A stretch of DNA of 64,000 nt from VRUE01 sp963703175 (GTDB taxonomy: Bacteria; Actinomycetota; Thermoleophilia; Solirubrobacterales; 70-9), in contig OY969794.1 of NCBI GenBank assembly GCA_963703175.1, forward strand, positions 372,001-436,000, given 5' to 3'. Every line of letters begins with the position of its first letter. The first letter of the stretch is position 1. This document shows positions 60,905 to 64,000 of the stretch, piece by piece. The notes beneath the pieces are model-generated. The model searched no databases, was not told where the DNA came from, and saw nothing but the letters and a program-made list of their open reading frames with translations. A program made the translations under genes and the position numbers.

Positions 60905-60958
60905 CTGCCGTAAGGTCGGCTCGCCCTCTCGACATCTGACTGCGGAAGGCCCCAGTCA

Positions 60959-60969
60959 GACGTATGTTC
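60959..60969 (-). promoter_or_regulatory. Shared upstream element GNACAWNCGTC (copy 5)
   Basis: Reverse strand reads GAACATACGTC (within AGTCGAACATACGTCTGACT, itself an AGTC...GACT inverted repeat), 54 bp before the ATG at 60904. Confidence 0.5.
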
Positions 60970-61077
60970 GACTCCGGTGCCTGGGAAATTGCAATCCCAC
61001 GACTGTCGAGCTCATCGGGGTTTTTGTGTTTCTGGGAACGTAGACAATAGGTCTCAAAATTGCCCATGGGGCCAACG

Positions 61078-61094
61078 CCTGGGGCAACATGAGG
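61078..61094 (+). repeat. Short direct repeat R1 at module border
   Basis: CCTGGGGCAACATGAGG, preceded by a second TGGGGCCAAC 15 bases earlier. First and most diverged of four related repeats (R1-R4). Confidence 0.4.
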
Positions 61095-61130
61095 TCGAGT
61101 GAGATCTCAAGGGCCAGTGGGCCTGCCCGC

Positions 61131-61158
61131 TTGCAACTGTCGGTCGAAATCTGATAAT
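61131..61158 (+). promoter_or_regulatory. Promoter of the Phd/VapC operon
   Basis: TTGCAA (61131-61136), 16-bp spacer, GATAAT (61153-61158), only 8 bases before the ATG at 61167, so the transcript has a very short or no leader. Close match to a housekeeping-type promoter. Confidence 0.55.
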
Positions 61159-61166
61159 CTGATTCC

Positions 61167-61418
61167 ATGAAGCAGTTGAGCGCCACTGATGCGTCCCGTC
61201 GGTTCTCGGAGGTCCTGGATGATGTGGAGCACGGTGGAGAGTCCTATGTGGTTGTCCGCCACGGTCGCGCCGTGGCGACCATCGGTCCCGCAAGCGGCGG
61301 GACTGGGAAGGCCCTCAAGGAGGTGCTTCGCGCCAATCGGCCCGACGATGCCTGGGCGGGCGAGCTGCGCGAGCTGCGCGAGGGCATGGACCCTGTGACG
61401 GACCCCTGGCGCGACTAA
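61167..61418 (+). CDS. Type II antitoxin, Phd/YefM family
   Basis: 83 residues. MKQLSATDASRRFSEVLDDVEHGGESYVVVRHGRAVATIGP is the complete Phd/YefM DNA-binding domain (residues 1 to about 45); the C-terminal part (KEVLRANRPDDAWAGELRELREGMDPVTDPWRD) is the charged toxin-binding tail. Role: represses its own promoter and neutralises the adjacent PIN toxin. The stop TAA overlaps the presumed toxin start position. Confidence 0.88.
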   Translation: MKQLSATDASRRFSEVLDDVEHGGESYVVVRHGRAVATIGPASGGTGKALKEVLRANRPDDAWAGELRELREGMDPVTDPWRD

Positions 61419-61807
61419 TCCTTGATACGACGGTCTTGGTTGATGCCGAGCGCGGGGGTGACTCCCTCGCCGATGTGCTCGACGATGGTGATGATGTCGC
61501 GGTTGCGGCGATCACCGTGGCGGAGTTGAAGGTTGGCGTTCAGCTGGCGAAAGGAGGTCGGCGGGATAAGCGTGAGCGGTTCGCCGCTGCGGTTCTCGAC
61601 GCCGTCTCGATTGAGCCCTACGACCTTGACGTTGCCGAGGCGCACGCTGCCCTATTGGCGCATGTCCGGCGGGCGGGCACGCCACGTGGCGCCCACGACC
61701 TCATCATCGCTGCGACGGCACGAGCCCGGGAGCGGCAGATCGTTAGCTCCGACCGGGCCGGCTTCGCCGAGCTTCCCGGCGTCTCGATCTCAGCTGGTTC
61801 TGGTTAG
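61418..61807 (+). CDS. VapC-type PIN-domain toxin, start codon not canonical
   Basis: About 129 residues if translation begins at 61418. The reading there is ILDTTVLVDAERGGDSL, exactly a VapC N-terminus with the first catalytic Asp, but the first codon is ATC, where an ATG (overlapping the antitoxin TAA as TAATG) would be expected. The first canonical start in frame is TTG 61436, which removes LDTT and the first catalytic Asp. The other acidic residues are present: ITVAELKVGV (Glu), GAHDLIIAATA (Asp), SSDRAGFAEL (Asp). PIN toxins are Mg-dependent RNases. Either ATC is used as a weak start or a point mutation has inactivated the toxin. Confidence 0.75.
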   Translation: MLDTTVLVDAERGGDSLADVLDDGDDVAVAAITVAELKVGVQLAKGGRRDKRERFAAAVLDAVSIEPYDLDVAEAHAALLAHVRRAGTPRGAHDLIIAATARARERQIVSSDRAGFAELPGVSISAGSG

Positions 61808-61821
61808 GCGGTTGGCCGATC

Positions 61822-61846
61822 GCTGGGGCAACAAATGGGGCAACGT
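61822..61846 (+). repeat. Short direct repeat R2 at module border
   Basis: CTGGGGCAACAAATGGGGCA..., a doublet of TGGGGCAAC separated by AAA; just downstream of the toxin stop (61807). Confidence 0.5.
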
Positions 61847-61928
61847 GCCCCACATATTCCAGCCGATCCCCACGTAGTTCGATCTCTTGAAACCGCTCTA
61901 GGGCGTGCTCCAGGTAGCCCAGCCGATC

Positions 61929-62813
61929 TTACGACGACGTGAAGGCGAAGAACTTCACGTTCATCTCGAGGTGGACCGAGGAGTCGGCATAGCCCCCGAC
62001 GCCACCGTCGGCGTAGACCACGCCTTCGCTCGAGACGTAGACGAGATAGTTGCGGCCCGCAATGGCAGGGAAGAAGCCTTCGACGCCGGGGTGTTCGCCT
62101 TCGCTCGAGTTGTGATGATCCTGGAACCAGCTGACGCTGTCGTACCACGCCGGTTCGATCTGCTTCACCAAGAGCCAGCGCTGCTCGCTGATGCCCCAGA
62201 CGCAGAGCCTGGTCCAGGCCTTGTTATGGGCGACGTACAGGTCCGCTTTCTCTTCCCAGCTCCAGCTGGTGTTCACGTAAGCGGCGACCCGCTGGGTCGG
62301 ATTGGTAACCGGGGCGTGGTACGCGAGGCAAAAGCCGGCCGTCGCGGCAGAGGTCCCCTGGCCCACCGATAGGGCAGAGAGACCGTAGACCCCTCGATCC
62401 GCATCGCCCGCGGCTTCGGCGTGTGGGCCGTTGGTGGCGCTGAAGGCATCGGTGTAGGGCGCCGACTTGACCAGCTGGATCGATCCGACCGCGAACCGCG
62501 GCTCGACCTCGGGCTCAGTCGCCGACTCCCGATACGTGAAGGGGGGCGGCATCTCGGGCTCGGGGCTGCGCCGGGAGGCGATCTCCGCGGCGAGCTCGGA
62601 CCCCTCGGGCGCGATCTGGGCGATTATCAGCTCGCGGATCTTCCGCGAGGAGTCAGCGGCACTCACCCAGGCGGTTTCCTGCGCCTCCCGTTCCCGCGCC
62701 TGCATGCGCAGCAGCTTCTCGCGCGCCTGCTCGACCGCGCCGGCTGGCAGCGGACTGCCGATCGCCTCCTCCAGCGCCTCCACCTGCTCACGACCCCTCG
62801 CCAGCTCGAACAT
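61929..62813 (-). CDS. Hypothetical protein
   Basis: 294 residues, not recognised. ATG 62813 follows GGAGG by 8 bases. Residues 1 to about 75 are helical and charged (EQAREKLLRMQAREREAQETAWVSAADSSRKIREL), a probable coiled-coil; about 76-105 is a Pro/Glu-rich linker. The C-terminal 190 residues are beta-rich with many Trp/Tyr (SWSWEEKADLYVAHNKAWTRLCVWG, WYDSVSWFQDHHNSSEGEHPG, YADSSVHLEMNVKFFAFTSS), like a carbohydrate- or ligand-binding beta-sandwich. No signal peptide or membrane segment. A candidate -35 (TTGACT) lies at 62865-62870. It sits alone between two of the short direct repeats. Confidence 0.65.
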   Translation of the reverse strand: MFELARGREQVEALEEAIGSPLPAGAVEQAREKLLRMQAREREAQETAWVSAADSSRKIRELIIAQIAPEGSELAAEIASRRSPEPEMPPPFTYRESATEPEVEPRFAVGSIQLVKSAPYTDAFSATNGPHAEAAGDADRGVYGLSALSVGQGTSAATAGFCLAYHAPVTNPTQRVAAYVNTSWSWEEKADLYVAHNKAWTRLCVWGISEQRWLLVKQIEPAWYDSVSWFQDHHNSSEGEHPGVEGFFPAIAGRNYLVYVSSEGVVYADGGVGGYADSSVHLEMNVKFFAFTSS

Positions 62814-62869
62814 CGCCCGTTCCTCCAGTTTGATGAGGTTTTCTTATTTAGTCAGAGCAAGATTAGTCA

Positions 62870-62916
62870 AAACAGGTTGTCTTCGATCTCTATTCCCACG
62901 ACCGAGCGTGCCTGGT
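62870..62916 (-). pseudogene. Fragment of a beta-helix gene
   Basis: The reverse strand encodes DQARSVVGIEIEDNLF followed by a stop. The intact gene at 63349 contains the matching DQASAVVGLKIEDNLF. Only about 16 codons remain, beginning next to direct repeat R3 (62921), so an ancestral beta-helix gene was probably cut here by an insertion or deletion. Confidence 0.55.
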
Positions 62917-62920
62917 CTAG

Positions 62921-62944
62921 CTGGGGCGACAAATGGGTGACAAG
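62921..62944 (+). repeat. Short direct repeat R3 at module border
   Basis: CTGGGGCGACAAATGGGTGA...; same orientation as R2 and R4, 9 bases before the VOC gene start. Confidence 0.5.
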
Positions 62945-62952
62945 ATTGCGCC

Positions 62953-63306
62953 ATGGAACGTGTGCTTGGAATCGGTGGATACTTCATGCGTGCCGCCGAC
63001 CCGGTGGCCCTGGGTGCGTGGTATCGCGATTGCCTGGGCCTGGACGCCGATGAGAACGGCCTGTGGCATCCGGAAGCGGGGCCGACGGTGTTCGCGACGT
63101 TCGAGTCCGAGACCGACTACTTCGGGTCCCGTGCCCAGCAGGCTATGGTCAACTTCCGGGTCCGAGACCTGGATGCGATGCTCGCACAACTGCGCGCCAG
63201 GGGAGCGGATGTGGCTAAAGAGACGCAGGACATGGAGGGTGTCGGTCGATTCGGCTGGGTCACCGACCCGGAGGGCAATCGGATCGAGTTGTGGCAGCCC
63301 GCCTGA
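62953..63306 (+). CDS. VOC-family (glyoxalase/bleomycin-resistance-like) protein
   Basis: 117 residues. Two beta-alpha-beta-beta-beta units of the vicinal oxygen chelate fold: GIGGYFMRAADPVALGAWYRDCLGLDADE and VNFRVRDLDAMLAQLRARGADV ... WVTDPEGNRIELWQPA. The terminal DPEGNRIELWQ is the classical ending with the metal-binding Glu; the N-terminal metal ligand is less clear (GGYFMRAADP). Role unknown: metal-dependent detoxification or a small-molecule binding protein. A single-gene module bounded by repeats R3 and R4, unrelated to the polysaccharide genes. Confidence 0.85.
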   Translation: MERVLGIGGYFMRAADPVALGAWYRDCLGLDADENGLWHPEAGPTVFATFESETDYFGSRAQQAMVNFRVRDLDAMLAQLRARGADVAKETQDMEGVGRFGWVTDPEGNRIELWQPA

Positions 63307-63315
63307 CCGTGTCTT

Positions 63316-63337
63316 CTGGGGCGGCAAATGGGGCGCC
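63316..63337 (+). repeat. Short direct repeat R4 at module border
   Basis: CTGGGGCGGCAAATGGGGCG..., 10 bases after the VOC stop and just before the stop of the beta-helix gene at 63349. Confidence 0.5.
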
Positions 63338-63348
63338 TGGCTCTGGTG

Positions 63349-64000
63349 CTAAAAGCCGAAGTGACGCCTGGCCGGCGCCCAGCTGACACCGCGCCCGTTG
63401 CCGAGGCGATAGTCGTCCGACTGCGTCGCCGCAAAGCGTGGCGAGCAGTCCATCACCTCGCCTGGCCTCGCCGCCGGCCAGGCGCCACCGGGTGGTGCCG
63501 CTTGGCGCTGACAGCGCGTGTTGTCGCGGTAAATGACCGATGAGAGGTCCGTGGAGGTCCAGAACTTGAAGACCACGTTGTCGGTGATCGCCGAGCGCGG
63601 TCCGGCGCCATTCTGGAATGCGGCGACCGCGCCGTTTCCCCAGATCGTGTTGCGGCGCATGGTCAGGCCGGCGTAGGGGCCGAAGACCTGGAGATCGGCT
63701 GGCTGGCCGCAGCCCTCGGCGCCCGGCGCACAGGGCTCGGCGTTGCGAACGAAGAGGTTGTCTTCGATCTTGAGCCCGACCACCGCGCTTGCCTGATCCT
63801 TGACGAAGAAACCCTGGCAGCGGTTGTCGTGCAGGTAATTCCCCTTGAAGACCAGGTGGTCACCGACCCACACCGTCTGCAGGCAGTCGGAATGGGCGCC
63901 GTTCTCACGGATGTTGGTGAACTCGTTGCCGGCGATCAGCGCCCCCACCCCATCCCCGTTGGCGTCGTGGTAGCGGTTGAGGCGGATCGCGTCCTCGCCG
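63349..64000 (-). CDS. Right-handed beta-helix protein (C-terminal part; continues beyond window)
   Basis: The open frame runs to the window edge; only about 217 C-terminal residues are seen. EDAIRLNRYHDANGDGVGALIAGNEFTNI, HSDCLQTVWVGDHLVFKGNYLHDNRCQGFFVKDQASAVVGLKIEDNLFV and LTMRRNTIWGNG are successive beta-helix coils. They align with DTFMLQRFEALRIEDNQIW, LQTVWGGRGLIFRGNWM, QGFFIKDG and MVIRHNTIWSNP of the two proteins at 55693 and 58493. It ends DYRLGNGRGVSWAPARRHFGF. Third member of the paralogous set, clearly older than the duplicated pair. Likely secreted like its paralogues, but the N-terminus is not visible. Confidence 0.8.
   Translation of the reverse strand, partial: GEDAIRLNRYHDANGDGVGALIAGNEFTNIRENGAHSDCLQTVWVGDHLVFKGNYLHDNRCQGFFVKDQASAVVGLKIEDNLFVRNAEPCAPGAEGCGQPADLQVFGPYAGLTMRRNTIWGNGAVAAFQNGAGPRSAITDNVVFKFWTSTDLSSVIYRDNTRCQRQAAPPGGAWPAARPGEVMDCSPRFAATQSDDYRLGNGRGVSWAPARRHFGF

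Noticed and set aside
61078..63337. Integron-like interpretation of the short direct repeats
   Set aside because: No integrase gene, no attC-type palindromes and only three units; kept as an unexplained direct repeat rather than an integron.

Overview
The window is GC-rich, gene-dense DNA with frequent GTG/TTG starts and 1-4 base gene overlaps. Its style (chain-length regulator fused to a tyrosine kinase, many secreted PKD/LamG/Ig-like and beta-helix proteins, no LPS core genes) suggests a soil actinobacterium, perhaps Thermoleophilia/Solirubrobacterales. That assignment is inference from composition and gene content, not from a marker gene. No rRNA, tRNA or CRISPR array was seen.

Layout. 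(1) 1-2876: the end of a B12-dependent acyl-CoA mutase (MeaA type), L-2-hydroxyglutarate oxidase and a small zinc-ribbon protein, translationally coupled; this is primary metabolism unrelated to what follows. (2) 3.5-36 kb: a large exopolysaccharide/capsule locus with an initiating polyprenyl-phosphate glycosyl-1-phosphate transferase, sugar epimerases, GT-A/GT-B glycosyltransferases, a Wzx flippase, a Wzz/BY-kinase, a Wzy/ligase-type polymerase, a nucleotidyltransferase, two DegT aminotransferases, a hexapeptide acyltransferase, a GMC oxidoreductase and a LuxR-type regulator. Three secreted clan GH-A-like hydrolases lie at 8.3-13 kb. (3) 37.1-43.6 kb: a 2161-residue secreted protein with a dimethylformamidase-beta-like head, seven PKD and four LamG domains. 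(4) 44-55.7 kb: a second polysaccharide module with a GT-C-like membrane protein, a deacetylase-like protein, two glycosyltransferases, a second Wzy, a second Wzz and two more flippases. (5) 55.7-64 kb: three secreted right-handed beta-helix proteins, interrupted by small accessory modules (Phd/VapC toxin-antitoxin, a hypothetical gene, a VOC protein).

How it fits together. The locus can plausibly make, flip, polymerise and export one or two surface polysaccharides, with secreted hydrolases and beta-helix proteins to trim or bind them. Two regulatory layers are visible in the DNA: a probable c-di-GMP-I (GEMM) riboswitch whose closing stem contains the Shine-Dalgarno of the glycosidase gene at 11398, and a short element (GNACAWNCGTC) upstream of five secreted or polysaccharide genes, with a weaker sixth copy.

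The least explained structure is a composite palindromic repeat of about 400 bp (two complete copies at 43.6 and 47.5 kb, one partial at 25.2 kb). It is built from two cloverleaf-like hairpin modules that share an invariant core but carry different, self-complementary outer arms. Short direct repeats (CTGGGGCRRCAAATGGG) also sit at the borders of the small accessory modules at 61-63.3 kb.
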